A stretch of DNA of 64,000 nt from Candidatus Denitrolinea symbiosum (lineage in GTDB: Bacteria; Chloroflexota; Anaerolineae; Anaerolineales; Villigracilaceae): NCBI GenBank assembly GCA_017312345.1, contig BLAA01000003.1, positions 1-64,000 of the forward strand, given 5' to 3'. Below, one piece after another: positions 17,996 to 28,757 of the stretch. The notes under the pieces are model-generated. The model had not been told where the DNA came from and did no database searches. It worked only from the letters and a program-made list of their open reading frames with translations. Position 1 is the stretch's first letter; every line of letters begins with the position of its first letter. The translations under genes and the position numbers were made by a program.

Positions 17996-19021
17996 ATGAA
18001 GCACGCAGCCAAACTCTTGACCCTTCTCGCTCTTCTGGCGCTGACGTTCATCCCGACCGCGTCGGCCCGCGCGCTCGGACCGCTCGACAGCGGCCCCGTC
18101 ATCTTCGGCGGGAACTACGTCCTCAAGAGCGGCGACACGCTGGACGGCGACCTCGTCGTCTTCGGCGGGAACGCCTCCATCGAAGCGGACGCGCTCGTGA
18201 AAGGGAGCATCGTCATCTTCGGCGGAAACATTCGGCTGGACGGCGCGTTGACGGGCGACCTGGTCCTCATCGGCGGGGCGGGGTCGCTGGGCGAAGAGGC
18301 CGTGGTGAAAGGCGACCTGGTGACGGTGGGCGGCTCGGTCAACCGCGCCGAGGGAGCGCGCGTCGAGGGACAGACCCGCAACGAAGGCGCCATCGAGATC
18401 CCCATCCCGCAGATCCCGAAGGCGACCGCCCTCCCCGACAAGCCGGTCCCGACGACCCCGTCTGTGGCTGGTCCCAAATTCGACTTCGACCCGTTCGGCT
18501 CGGCGTTCGGCGTGCTGGGACAGGCGATCTTCATCGCCGCGCTGGCGATGGCGCTTTCGCTGTTCATGCGCCCGCAGATGGAGCGCGTCGCGGACGAATT
18601 GGTCCGCCAGCCGTTGACGGCGGCAGGCGTGGGCTTGTTGACCGCGCTCGTCTCGCCGGTGGCGGTCGTGCTTATGATCCTGACCGTCATCCTCATCCTG
18701 GCTATACCGTTCTTTGCGCTGGCGTTGGCGCTGGCCTGGCTGTTCGGACTGGTCTCCATCGGCATGGAGGCGGGAGAGCGCTTCAGCCGCGCGGTGGGAC
18801 AGAACTGGCCGCCGGTGTTGACGGCCGGGTTCGGCGCCTTCCTGATGACGCTCGTCGTCCAGGGCATCGGGCTCATCCCCTGCGTCGGCTGGCTGGTCCC
18901 GTTCTTCGTCGGCGCGGCGGGAATCGGCGCGGTGACGCTGACCCTGCTCGAGGCGAGGAAACGGCCGAGGGCGGCCGCGCCCGCGCCGGGTCTGGATGAA
19001 CCGCTGCCCCCGGCGTCGTGA
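17996..19021 (+). CDS. Exported bactofilin-like (polymer-forming) domain fused to a membrane region
   Basis: 341 residues: a signal peptide (about 1-25), then a right-handed beta-helix-like repeat region with recurring (V/I)(I/V/L)(F/I)GG turns every 17-20 residues, as in bactofilins and polymer-forming cytoskeletal domains. A Pro-rich hinge and a C-terminal half with four or more membrane helices follow. It is the third gene of the sigma/anti-sigma operon and is the likely effector or sensor of that system. Bactofilins are usually cytoplasmic; the signal peptide implies an outward-facing helix here, which is inference. Confidence 0.82.
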   Translation: MKHAAKLLTLLALLALTFIPTASARALGPLDSGPVIFGGNYVLKSGDTLDGDLVVFGGNASIEADALVKGSIVIFGGNIRLDGALTGDLVLIGGAGSLGEEAVVKGDLVTVGGSVNRAEGARVEGQTRNEGAIEIPIPQIPKATALPDKPVPTTPSVAGPKFDFDPFGSAFGVLGQAIFIAALAMALSLFMRPQMERVADELVRQPLTAAGVGLLTALVSPVAVVLMILTVILILAIPFFALALALAWLFGLVSIGMEAGERFSRAVGQNWPPVLTAGFGAFLMTLVVQGIGLIPCVGWLVPFFVGAAGIGAVTLTLLEARKRPRAAAPAPGLDEPLPPAS

Positions 19022-19043
19022 CCGTCCGTTGTGTTAGAATCCG

Positions 19044-19078
19044 ACCTGCTCCGAAAAAGTCGCGGGGCAGGTTTTTTT
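19044..19078 (+). terminator. Terminator of the sigma-factor operon
   Basis: A 9-bp stem (19044-19052 with 19064-19072, one wobble pair) is followed by seven T residues. It lies 22 nt upstream of the next gene. Confidence 0.85.
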
Positions 19079-19099
19079 ATCTCTCTGAAAGGCTCCCGC

Positions 19100-20212
19100 A
19101 TGTCCCCCAAAAAAGATTCATGGAACACGCCCATCCACGCCGCCCCGCCGCCGATCATCCGCATCTCCGGCGCGCACCGCGAAATGGGACGGCAATTCGG
19201 CGAGGCCGCCAAAAGGCAGATCACGCACAGCATTGGCAACGCCAAGGTCCTGCTGGAACAGGCCTACTCCGAACTCGCGCTCACCTGGGAGGGCGCGCAG
19301 ATCCAGGCGCGCAAGTTCATCCCGTTCGCGCAGGAAAAATATCCGCAATATGTGGACGAGATCCAGGGCATGGCTGAGGGCGCGAAGGTGTCGTTCGACG
19401 ACCTGTGCGTGCTGCACGCCATGGAAGCCGTGACGATGGACGCGCTCCATCTTTCGCGCTGCACCAGTTTCGCGGTGAACGAACAGCGCACGGCAGACGG
19501 TCACGTGCTGGGCGCGCACAACGAAGACTGGCTGCCCGAAGACGAGGACGACGTGATGGTGATCCACGCCACGCCAAAGGACGAGCCGCCGTATCTCGCC
19601 ATGACGTACGGCGGGTTGCTGCCCAACATCGGGTTCAACGCCTACGGGATCGCGCAGTTCTGCGACTCGGTCTACCCCAACGATTCGCGCATCGGCATCC
19701 CGCGCATCCTCGTTTCGCGCGCGGTGCTGGCCGCGAAGACGCCCGGCGAAGCGATCCGCGCCGCGCTCGTGCCGCACCGCGCCGCGGGATACAACCATCT
19801 CATCGTCCATGAAAGCGGAGAGATCTACAGCGTGGAAGTCTCGGCGCGCAAGTTCGCCATCCTGTACGGTGACGACGGTTATATGGTCCACACCAATCAC
19901 TTCCTGGACCGAACCATGAAAACCATCGAGAAAGACCCCGAAGAACTCATTTCCTCGCGTGTGCGTTATTTCCGCGCCCTGCGGCAGGTGAAACACGAGA
20001 CGAGCCACACCGCCAAGACCCTGCAAGCCGTCCAGCGCGACCACGTCAACTTCCCCGACTCCATCTGCAACCACGCCATTGACAGCAAAGCCCCGCTCGA
20101 CCGCGAGAAGACCATCAACTCGCTGATCATTGACCTGACCGCGCGCGAGATGCACATTGCCTGGGGAAATCCGTGCAAGAATCCGTACCACACGTATCAT
20201 CTGGACGCGTGA
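19100..20212 (+). CDS. C45-family N-terminal nucleophile hydrolase (acyltransferase/acylase-like)
   Basis: 370 residues from ATG 19100. The candidate nucleophile Cys121 lies in SRCTSFAV. In this family (isopenicillin N acyltransferase, choloylglycine-hydrolase-like) autocleavage exposes this Cys. Downstream family-like stretches include GAHNEDW and NxxGIAQFCDSVY. There is no signal peptide, so it is likely cytosolic. The substrate is unknown: amides of fatty acids, beta-lactams or peptides are possible. Its 3' end meets the convergent nadD 23 nt away. Confidence 0.82.
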   Translation: MSPKKDSWNTPIHAAPPPIIRISGAHREMGRQFGEAAKRQITHSIGNAKVLLEQAYSELALTWEGAQIQARKFIPFAQEKYPQYVDEIQGMAEGAKVSFDDLCVLHAMEAVTMDALHLSRCTSFAVNEQRTADGHVLGAHNEDWLPEDEDDVMVIHATPKDEPPYLAMTYGGLLPNIGFNAYGIAQFCDSVYPNDSRIGIPRILVSRAVLAAKTPGEAIRAALVPHRAAGYNHLIVHESGEIYSVEVSARKFAILYGDDGYMVHTNHFLDRTMKTIEKDPEELISSRVRYFRALRQVKHETSHTAKTLQAVQRDHVNFPDSICNHAIDSKAPLDREKTINSLIIDLTAREMHIAWGNPCKNPYHTYHLDA

Positions 20213-20235
20213 GGCGGGACGGCGGTCAGCGCTCA

Positions 20236-22973
<2,738 letters not shown>

Positions 22974-23036
22974 ATCTCGAAGAGATGGCAGGATTTTGAG
23001 AAAATCTGGCACAGCGCCAAGCAGGATATATCGCGC

Positions 23037-23150
23037 CCGTCACAAATTGCGCTTTTTTTAAAGTGGAAAGCGCAATTTGTGGCCGTGAGTATTTGTAAGG
23101 TAAATTTCCAATTTGCCGGGCACAATTTAGCAAATTGCGCTACAAGTTCG
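23037..23150. repeat. Palindromic AT-rich element downstream of ligA
   Basis: A long hairpin pairs 23041-23054 with 23068-23081 (about 14 bp). A further copy of the AAATTGCGC core appears at 23131-23140, inverted relative to one arm, along with AATTTCCAATTTGCC. There is no coding capacity. It looks like a non-autonomous mobile element between ligA and the toxin-antitoxin genes. Confidence 0.6.
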
Positions 23151-23177
23151 CCTGATTGATATCTAGCCAGGCAACCT

Positions 23178-23215
23178 CATTGGATATATAATAGATATAA
23201 AGGCTATATCCAATG
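23178..23215 (+). promoter_or_regulatory. Operator/promoter of the toxin-antitoxin pair
   Basis: The perfect 10-bp inverted repeat CATTGGATAT (23178-23187) / ATATCCAATG (23206-23215) brackets a consensus TATAAT (23187-23192). Its right arm overlaps the antitoxin start codon. This arrangement fits autorepression by the ribbon-helix-helix antitoxin. Binding is inferred. Confidence 0.7.
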
Positions 23216-23479
23216 AATATAAAAATCCTTGTTTCCTTTCCGCAGGAATTTCTCGACGATATAGACCGCGCTGCCTCTGAAGAACACCGCTCCCGAAGTG
23301 AGTTGATCCGCGAGGCATTGCGCGCATATTTGGAATCGCGCCTGATTCGGAAAATGCGATTGAAACAGATGGCGGAGGGACGCGCTCCTTATGAAGATTT
23401 CAACGTTGAATTCAAGGTTTGGGACATGGCAAGCGATGAGGCGCTGGATAATTTCGAAAAGGAATTGGATAAGCCATGA
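23213..23479 (+). CDS. Ribbon-helix-helix antitoxin
   Basis: 88 residues. The N-terminal half reads as a ribbon-helix-helix DNA-binding domain (KILVSFPQEFLDDIDRAA, then RSRSELIREALRAYLE). The C-terminus is acidic and would wrap the toxin. It overlaps the toxin gene by 4 nt (ATGA). It probably represses its own promoter through the adjacent inverted repeat. Confidence 0.88.
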   Translation: MNIKILVSFPQEFLDDIDRAASEEHRSRSELIREALRAYLESRLIRKMRLKQMAEGRAPYEDFNVEFKVWDMASDEALDNFEKELDKP

Positions 23480-23823
23480 AGCGCGGAGACATCGTCCTTG
23501 TTAATTTGCCACAGCCGACAGACGGCGCTGGTCATGAACAGGTCGGAACAAGACCAGCGCTTGTCGTTCACGAGAACAATTCAAGTGATGTTATATCGGT
23601 TATTATGATCGTTCCATTCACAAGCAATCTCAAAGCGCAAAAATTTCAATACACAATTCTGATTCACCCTACGAAAGAAAATGGCTTAACATTACCGTCG
23701 GTCCTGCTCGTATTTCAATTGCGTGCAATAGATAAACAGAGGATTGGCAAAAAAATTGGTCAATTGGAAGAAACAACGATGAAAAAAGTGAACCAGGAAA
23801 TCAAAGATCTGCTGGGACTGTAA
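23476..23823 (+). CDS. MazF/PemK-type mRNA interferase toxin
   Basis: 115 residues beginning MKRGDIVLVNLPQP, the typical MazF/PemK start. It continues with TRPALVVHEN and, near the C-terminus, a predicted helix. The family cleaves mRNA at short sequence motifs. It overlaps its antitoxin by 4 nt. It is AT-richer than the flanking ligA and sulP genes, consistent with transfer. Confidence 0.9.
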   Translation: MKRGDIVLVNLPQPTDGAGHEQVGTRPALVVHENNSSDVISVIMIVPFTSNLKAQKFQYTILIHPTKENGLTLPSVLLVFQLRAIDKQRIGKKIGQLEETTMKKVNQEIKDLLGL

Positions 23824-23873
23824 AGTTCGACGCTCAAAAAAATTTCCTGTGATAAAATCCCGCCCGACTTAAA

Positions 23874-23910
23874 CGCAAAGGACGCCCTGGGGGAGCATCA
23901 AGCCTTTGCG
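23874..23910 (+). promoter_or_regulatory. Stem-loop in the leader of the SulP gene
   Basis: The perfect 8-bp stem CGCAAAGG (23874-23881) / CCTTTGCG (23903-23910) closes a 21-nt G/C-rich loop, 27 nt before the start codon. I do not recognise a known riboswitch class. No poly-T follows, so it is not a simple terminator. Confidence 0.4.
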
Positions 23911-23936
23911 AAATTACGATTTTCGGAGAACAACTC

Positions 23937-25589
23937 ATGCCAAGAAGAAGTCTCGCTCGCCTCTACAAAGACGAGTTCTCTGGCTATTCGCCTGCCAAAT
24001 TTCAACAGGACCTGCTCGCGGGTCTCACCGTGGCCGCGGTAGCGCTTCCGCTCGCGCTCGCGTTCGGCGTCGCCTCGGGAGCCACCGCCGCGGCGGGCCT
24101 CGTCACCGCCATCCTCGCGGGCCTCGTCATGGGATTGCTCGGCGGCGCGCCCTATCAGATCAGCGGGCCCACAGGCGCCATGTCCGCGGTGCTGATCGTG
24201 CTGGTCGGCCGCTACGGCCTCGAAGGCATCTGGATGGCAGGCCTGCTTTCAGGCGCGCTCCTGCTCGTCATCGGCCTGCTGCGCCTCGGACGCTTCATCG
24301 CCTTCATCCCCTCGGCCGTCATCAGCGGCTTCACCTCGGGCATCGCCCTCATCATCTTCATCGGGCAAATTGACAACTTCCTCGGCGTCAAGACTCCCGC
24401 TGCCGACACCGCCGCGCAAAAACTGCTCGGATATTTCCACGGCGGATTCACCCCCAACCTCCACGCGCTGACCATCGGACTCGTCGTCATCCTGACCATG
24501 CTGCTCTGGCCGACGAAATGGAACGCGCGCTTCCCCGCTTCGCTCCTCGGACTCATCCTCGCCACGCTTCTTTCCTCGACGTTAGGCTGGCCGGCCCAAA
24601 CGATCGGCGACATCCCCCAGACTCTTTTCCTCGCCGACCGCCTCAGCCTCTCTCACATCCCGTGGACGAACCTCCCCGACTTCATCGCGCCCACGCTGAC
24701 GATCACCGCGCTCGGCGCGGTCGAAAGTCTCCTGTGCGGCGCGGTCGGCTCGAACATGACCGGCGTCCGCCTGCAAGCCAACCAGGAATTGGTCGCGCAG
24801 GGCATCGGCAACATGATCATCCCGTTCTTCGGCGGCGTCCCCGCCACGGCAGCCATCGCGCGTTCCAGCGTGGGAATCAAATCGGGCGGGCAGACGCGTC
24901 TCGTCAGCGTCGTCCACGCGGTGGGACTGCTGCTCTCGATGTTCCTGCTCGCGCCGTTCATGGCGAAGATCCCGCTCGCCGCGCTGGCCGGCGTCCTGAT
25001 GGTGACCGCCGCCCGCATGAACGAGTGGCCTGCGATCAAATTCATCTTCGGCAAACGCTTCAAAACCGACATGATCGCCTTCACGATCACCATGCTCGCC
25101 ACCATCGTCCTCGACCTGACGCAAGCCATCCTCATCGGATCGTTTCTCGCCGGCGCGGTCTTCCTCAACAAGATCGCCAGCATTGACATTGACGTGCAGG
25201 AAGTGAACCGCGAAAAACTCCGTCAGCGCGGCATCGAGACGGCGGGAAAATGCCGGCACGTGCGCGTCGCCTTCCTCACCGGTCCGCTCTTCTTCGCCGC
25301 GACGGGACAGTTCAACGAGGCCTTCCAGAATCTCGGCGACACCCACGCCTTGATCCTCTCCATGCGCGGCGTCCCGTTGATTGACCCCGCGGGGCTGGAG
25401 GCCATCCATCGTCTCGACGAACGGCTGGAAAAGCAGGGCGGCGTCCTCATGTTCGCGGGAGTCCACAACAACACCTATAACATGATGAAGCGCGGCGGGC
25501 TGGTGGAACACATCGGGGAGGAAAATTTCTTTTGGTCCAGCGACCAGGCCATCGTCGAGGCCGAGAAGCGGGGTTGTCGATTCTGCTGA
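23937..25589 (+). CDS. SulP (SLC26) family anion transporter with STAS domain
   Basis: 550 residues: ten or more membrane helices from about 25 to 425 with the SulP stretch GLVTAILAGLVMGLLGG and GPTGAMSAVLI, then a C-terminal cytosolic STAS domain (about 440-545). In the STAS phospho-site region the usual DSSG is DPAG (LIDPAGLEA), so the phosphorylatable Ser/Thr is missing. Likely substrates are sulfate, bicarbonate or another oxyanion. No cys genes or carbonic anhydrase lie nearby to choose between them. Confidence 0.92.
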   Translation: MPRRSLARLYKDEFSGYSPAKFQQDLLAGLTVAAVALPLALAFGVASGATAAAGLVTAILAGLVMGLLGGAPYQISGPTGAMSAVLIVLVGRYGLEGIWMAGLLSGALLLVIGLLRLGRFIAFIPSAVISGFTSGIALIIFIGQIDNFLGVKTPAADTAAQKLLGYFHGGFTPNLHALTIGLVVILTMLLWPTKWNARFPASLLGLILATLLSSTLGWPAQTIGDIPQTLFLADRLSLSHIPWTNLPDFIAPTLTITALGAVESLLCGAVGSNMTGVRLQANQELVAQGIGNMIIPFFGGVPATAAIARSSVGIKSGGQTRLVSVVHAVGLLLSMFLLAPFMAKIPLAALAGVLMVTAARMNEWPAIKFIFGKRFKTDMIAFTITMLATIVLDLTQAILIGSFLAGAVFLNKIASIDIDVQEVNREKLRQRGIETAGKCRHVRVAFLTGPLFFAATGQFNEAFQNLGDTHALILSMRGVPLIDPAGLEAIHRLDERLEKQGGVLMFAGVHNNTYNMMKRGGLVEHIGEENFFWSSDQAIVEAEKRGCRFC

Positions 25590-25599
25590 CGGTTCGGAA

Positions 25600-25625
25600 A
25601 CCCGTTTTCCCCGGAAGACGGGTCT
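25600..25625 (+). terminator. Hairpin after the SulP gene
   Basis: An approximately 11-bp stem (ACCCGTTTTCC against GGAAGACGGGT, one wobble) lies 10 nt past the stop. No T run follows, so termination is only likely. Confidence 0.4.
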
Positions 25626-25644
25626 CTACGTTGAAGTCATCGGA

Positions 25645-25650
25645 TATAAT
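25645..25650 (+). promoter_or_regulatory. Likely -10 box of the alpha-oxoamine synthase gene
   Basis: A perfect TATAAT lies 27 nt before the ATG, with CAGGAG as Shine-Dalgarno between them. No clear -35 at 17 nt. Confidence 0.5.
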
Positions 25651-25677
25651 GGGGCAATCCCCGCTCAGGAGTTCCGA

Positions 25678-26889
25678 ATGGATTTCGAGAATACCAACGA
25701 CTCTGTCACCCGACGCATCCAGGCTTTTACCGACCGCGTCTCAACGCTCAAATCAAACGACCTTTATTTTTATAACCAGCCTGTGGAGGAGATCCTCCCC
25801 GGGATGAAGGTGCGCGTCTACGGGCGCGAGATGGGCATGTACGCCTCGTACTCCTACCTCGGGCTGATCAACCACCCGCGCATCAACGCCGCCGCCAAAG
25901 CCGCCGTGGACAAATTCGGGACGGGGACGAACGGCGTCCGCACGCTGGCTGGTACGCTGACCATTCACAACGAACTCGAAGAGACGATCGCCAACTTCAA
26001 ACACGCCGAGGCCGCCGTCACCTACTCTTCGGGCTACGCCACCAACCTGACCGTCGTCTCGACTCTCATGGGCCGCGGCGATTACGTCTTCTCGGACAAG
26101 TTGAACCACGCCTCCATCGTGGACGGCTGTCTCATGTCGGGGGCGGAGTTCCGCCGCTTCCGTCACAACGACATGGCGCATCTCGAAACCCTGCTCAAGA
26201 ACGCGCCCGCGGACGCCGCCAAACTCGTCATCGCCGATTCGGTCTTCAGCATGGACGGCGACATCATTGACCTGCCCAAACTGGTCGAAGTCTGCAAAAA
26301 GCACAACGCCTGGCTGATGATTGACGAGGCGCATTCTTTGGGCGTGCTCGGCAAGACCGGTACGGGCATCGAAGAACACTTCGATATGTTCGGCTCGATT
26401 GACATCAAAATGGGCACGCTCAGCAAGACCATCCCCTCCGTGGGCGGATACGTCGCCGCGAAGAAAGAGATCATCCAATATTTTCGTCACGCCAGCCGCG
26501 CCTACATTTTCTCCGCCGCGCTGCCGCCCGCGCAAGCCGCGGCCGCGAACGAGGCTTTCAAAGTGATCCTGGACGAGCCCTGGCGCATCGAACGTCTCAA
26601 CCAGAACACCAAACAGTTCATCGGCGGGTTGAAGAGTCTTGGCTTCGACACCATGCTGACCGAGACCGCCATCGTCCCCGTGCTGTGCGGCGAGGACGAG
26701 AAGGCCTTTGCCCTGACGCGCGAGTGCCAGCACAACGACGTCTTCGTCCTGCCGGTCGTCTCGCCCGCCGTCCCTGAGGGGCTCGCGAGACTGCGCGCCA
26801 CCGTCACCGCCGCGCACGATCCGAGCGAGATCGAACGCGCCATGGATGTTATCGGCGAGGCGGGGAAGAAGTTGGGGATTATTAGGTAG
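25678..26889 (+). CDS. Alpha-oxoamine synthase family PLP enzyme (KBL/AONS/SPT-like)
   Basis: 403 residues, fold type I. Landmarks are GTGTNGVRTLAGT, HASIVDG, the PLP-binding Asp216 in IDEAHS, and the Schiff-base Lys250 in GTLSKTIPSVGGYVA. Members condense an amino acid with an acyl-CoA or acyl-ACP: 2-amino-3-ketobutyrate ligase, 8-amino-7-oxononanoate synthase or serine palmitoyltransferase. The LSKTIPSVGG variant and the absence of bio or tdh neighbours do not allow a choice. The stop codon TAG lies in the first unit of a 7-nt repeat array. Confidence 0.85.
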   Translation: MDFENTNDSVTRRIQAFTDRVSTLKSNDLYFYNQPVEEILPGMKVRVYGREMGMYASYSYLGLINHPRINAAAKAAVDKFGTGTNGVRTLAGTLTIHNELEETIANFKHAEAAVTYSSGYATNLTVVSTLMGRGDYVFSDKLNHASIVDGCLMSGAEFRRFRHNDMAHLETLLKNAPADAAKLVIADSVFSMDGDIIDLPKLVEVCKKHNAWLMIDEAHSLGVLGKTGTGIEEHFDMFGSIDIKMGTLSKTIPSVGGYVAAKKEIIQYFRHASRAYIFSAALPPAQAAAANEAFKVILDEPWRIERLNQNTKQFIGGLKSLGFDTMLTETAIVPVLCGEDEKAFALTRECQHNDVFVLPVVSPAVPEGLARLRATVTAAHDPSEIERAMDVIGEAGKKLGIIR

Positions 26890-26935
26890 AGGGTAGAGAG
26901 CAGGGAGTAGAGAACAGAGAGCAGGAAGCAGAGAG
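26887..26935 (+). repeat. Degenerate 7-nt tandem array (7 units) starting at a stop codon
   Basis: Seven 7-mers of the form YAGRRRR. The first unit contains the stop codon of the PLP enzyme. The array runs directly into the terminator hairpin. Confidence 0.9.
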
Positions 26936-26964
26936 CAGTCCGCCGAACGGTGGACTGTCTTTTT
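26936..26964 (+). terminator. Terminator of the alpha-oxoamine synthase gene
   Basis: A 9-bp stem (26936-26944 with 26949-26957, one wobble) with loop GAAC is followed by TCTTTTT. Confidence 0.85.
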
Positions 26965-27005
26965 ATGTCGGCAACCATTCAACCTTAATAAACGAGGTCA
27001 CGAAA

Positions 27006-27614
27006 TCACGCCCCCGCGTTTTTTCTCGCCGCCTGCCATAACCCGAAGCGGAATCCCAGCCAGCCCAGCGCGAGTCCCGTCAGCGCGTCGAGGATGTAAT
27101 GCTGTCCCGTCAACACGGTCGAGACGGAGATGAGAGCCATGATGAGGCTCCACAGCCAGCGCCAGCGCGGGGCGTAATGGACTCCAAACGCGGCGATAAG
27201 CATGCTCACGTAGTTGTGTCCGCTGGGCAGCGCGGCGTGCGTCCCGCCGGTCAATTGGACGAAGCGCAGCAGGGCGGAGAAAACGTCCGCGCCGCTGACG
27301 AGGGGCAGGTCCACATAGGTCGGGAAAAGGACAAAAGTCGCCGCGCCGATGGAAACGACGAGCAACGCAGCCGCGATCGCCGCCCGGAAGGCGCGGTCGT
27401 CCAATTTAAACAACGCCCAATAGACGCCGAACGCCCAAAACAGGAACGTGAAATAATACGGTATGACCCAAACGGGATTCGTCGGCAGCGGCTCGAAAGG
27501 AAGTTTCGGCGCGATCCCGCCGCTCGTCGCCTGGCTGGCAGGGATGTAAACGCTTTGGATGGCCGCCGCCGCGAGCAGCCAGAGCAGACGTTTTCCAAAA
27601 GGGATTTCGCCCAC
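27006..27614 (-). CDS. PAP2-family phosphatase-like membrane protein
   Basis: 202 residues from GTG 27614, which follows the upstream gene's TAG by 2 nt; the frame continues further upstream only through the neighbour's coding sequence. There are six membrane segments. The motifs LPSGHNY and TGQHYILD supply the His and the His/Asp of the PAP2 active site. The group resembles inositol phosphorylceramide synthase-like and undecaprenyl-diphosphatase-like lipid phosphatases. It is in an operon with the YczE-like gene. Confidence 0.82.
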   Translation of the reverse strand: MGEIPFGKRLLWLLAAAAIQSVYIPASQATSGGIAPKLPFEPLPTNPVWVIPYYFTFLFWAFGVYWALFKLDDRAFRAAIAAALLVVSIGAATFVLFPTYVDLPLVSGADVFSALLRFVQLTGGTHAALPSGHNYVSMLIAAFGVHYAPRWRWLWSLIMALISVSTVLTGQHYILDALTGLALGWLGFRFGLWQAARKNAGA

Positions 27615-27616
27615 GA

Positions 27617-28264
27617 CTATTCCGCCCCCGCCTCGGCCGCCGCGTCCGCCCCGGAATCGTGGACCTGGACTCGAAACAAATGGAACGCCCTCTGCACGGC
27701 GGGACCGATCAACACCGCAAAGACCAGGGTCCCGACTCCGGCCGGTCCGCCGAGCGCCCAGCCCAGAAAAAAGACGCCGACTTCGATGATGCCGCGCGCC
27801 ACGCGCAGACTTAAGCGGCTGGCGCGCTGGACCGCCAGCATCAGCGAGTCGCGCGGACCCGCGCCCGCGTTCACCCCGATGTAGACCGCGCTGGCGACTC
27901 CCTGCACCGCCACCGATCCGAGCAGCATGACCGCCTGCAACAACAGGGCGCCATGCACGGAGGGGATCAGCCACAGAAACAGGTCCTCCCACGGCCCGAT
28001 GAAAAGAATGTTGAACAGCGTCCCCCAGCCGACCGGCTCGCCCAGCGCCATCGCAATGACCAGCACCGTGAATCCCACGATGACCGTCAGCGTGCCGGGA
28101 GTGAGTCCCGTCCGCTGCGAGATCGCCACTTCCAGCACAGACCAGGCCCCGGTCCCGAGGTTGCCGCGGATCATCAACGCCAGCGACAGGCCGAAGAGGG
28201 CGAACCCGAACTGGATGATAAGAAAGTCACGCGGAAATGTTTTCCATTGAATTGACTTAAACAT
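27617..28264 (-). CDS. YczE/YitT-family integral membrane protein
   Basis: 215 residues from ATG 28264. It has five to six membrane helices and the family-typical NLGTGAWSVL near the start and GAGPRDSLML in the middle. The biochemical role of the family is not settled. It is divergent from the acetyltransferase, with 36 nt between start codons that contain a GATAAT box (28272-28277), and is coupled to the PAP2 gene. Confidence 0.82.
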   Translation of the reverse strand: MFKSIQWKTFPRDFLIIQFGFALFGLSLALMIRGNLGTGAWSVLEVAISQRTGLTPGTLTVIVGFTVLVIAMALGEPVGWGTLFNILFIGPWEDLFLWLIPSVHGALLLQAVMLLGSVAVQGVASAVYIGVNAGAGPRDSLMLAVQRASRLSLRVARGIIEVGVFFLGWALGGPAGVGTLVFAVLIGPAVQRAFHLFRVQVHDSGADAAAEAGAE

Positions 28265-28300
28265 AGTCGGGGATAATACCACCTGTGTTAAACTTGCGCC

Positions 28301-28750
28301 ATGTCGTATTTTGAAGTCCGCCGCGACGAATTCCTCATCAGCGCCGACCCGGCCCGCCTCGACTTCGACGTGATTTGCGATTTCCTGAACCGCGCCTACT
28401 GGGCGCAGGGACGGCCGCGCGCCGCCGTCGAACGCGCCTTCGCCCACTCGCTTCCCTTCGGACTGTACGACGGCTCCCGCCAGATCGGCATGGCGCGCGT
28501 CCTCAGCGACCAGGCCGTCTTCGCCTACCTGATGGACGTGTTCATCCACGAGGATTACCGCGGCCGCGGACTGGGGAAATGGCTGGTCGAAACCGTCCTC
28601 TCGCACCCCGACGTGAAAAACGCGCGCCGCTGGATGCTCGCCACTGACGACGCGCACGGGCTATATGCCCGTCACGGCTTCACCCTGCTCCATGAGCCAA
28701 CGCACTGGATGGAGCGCCTGAGACCGTACCCCGAAGAGGGACAGCGTTGA
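28301..28750 (+). CDS. GNAT-family N-acetyltransferase
   Basis: 149 residues with the acetyl-CoA loop HEDYRGRGLGKWLV (a Q/RxxGxG/A variant) and the C-terminal ARHGFTLL strand. A single GNAT domain fills the protein. The acceptor substrate is unknown. It converges with the membrane subtilase gene, 7 nt away. Confidence 0.9.
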   Translation: MSYFEVRRDEFLISADPARLDFDVICDFLNRAYWAQGRPRAAVERAFAHSLPFGLYDGSRQIGMARVLSDQAVFAYLMDVFIHEDYRGRGLGKWLVETVLSHPDVKNARRWMLATDDAHGLYARHGFTLLHEPTHWMERLRPYPEEGQR

Positions 28751-28757
28751 TCGCCTG

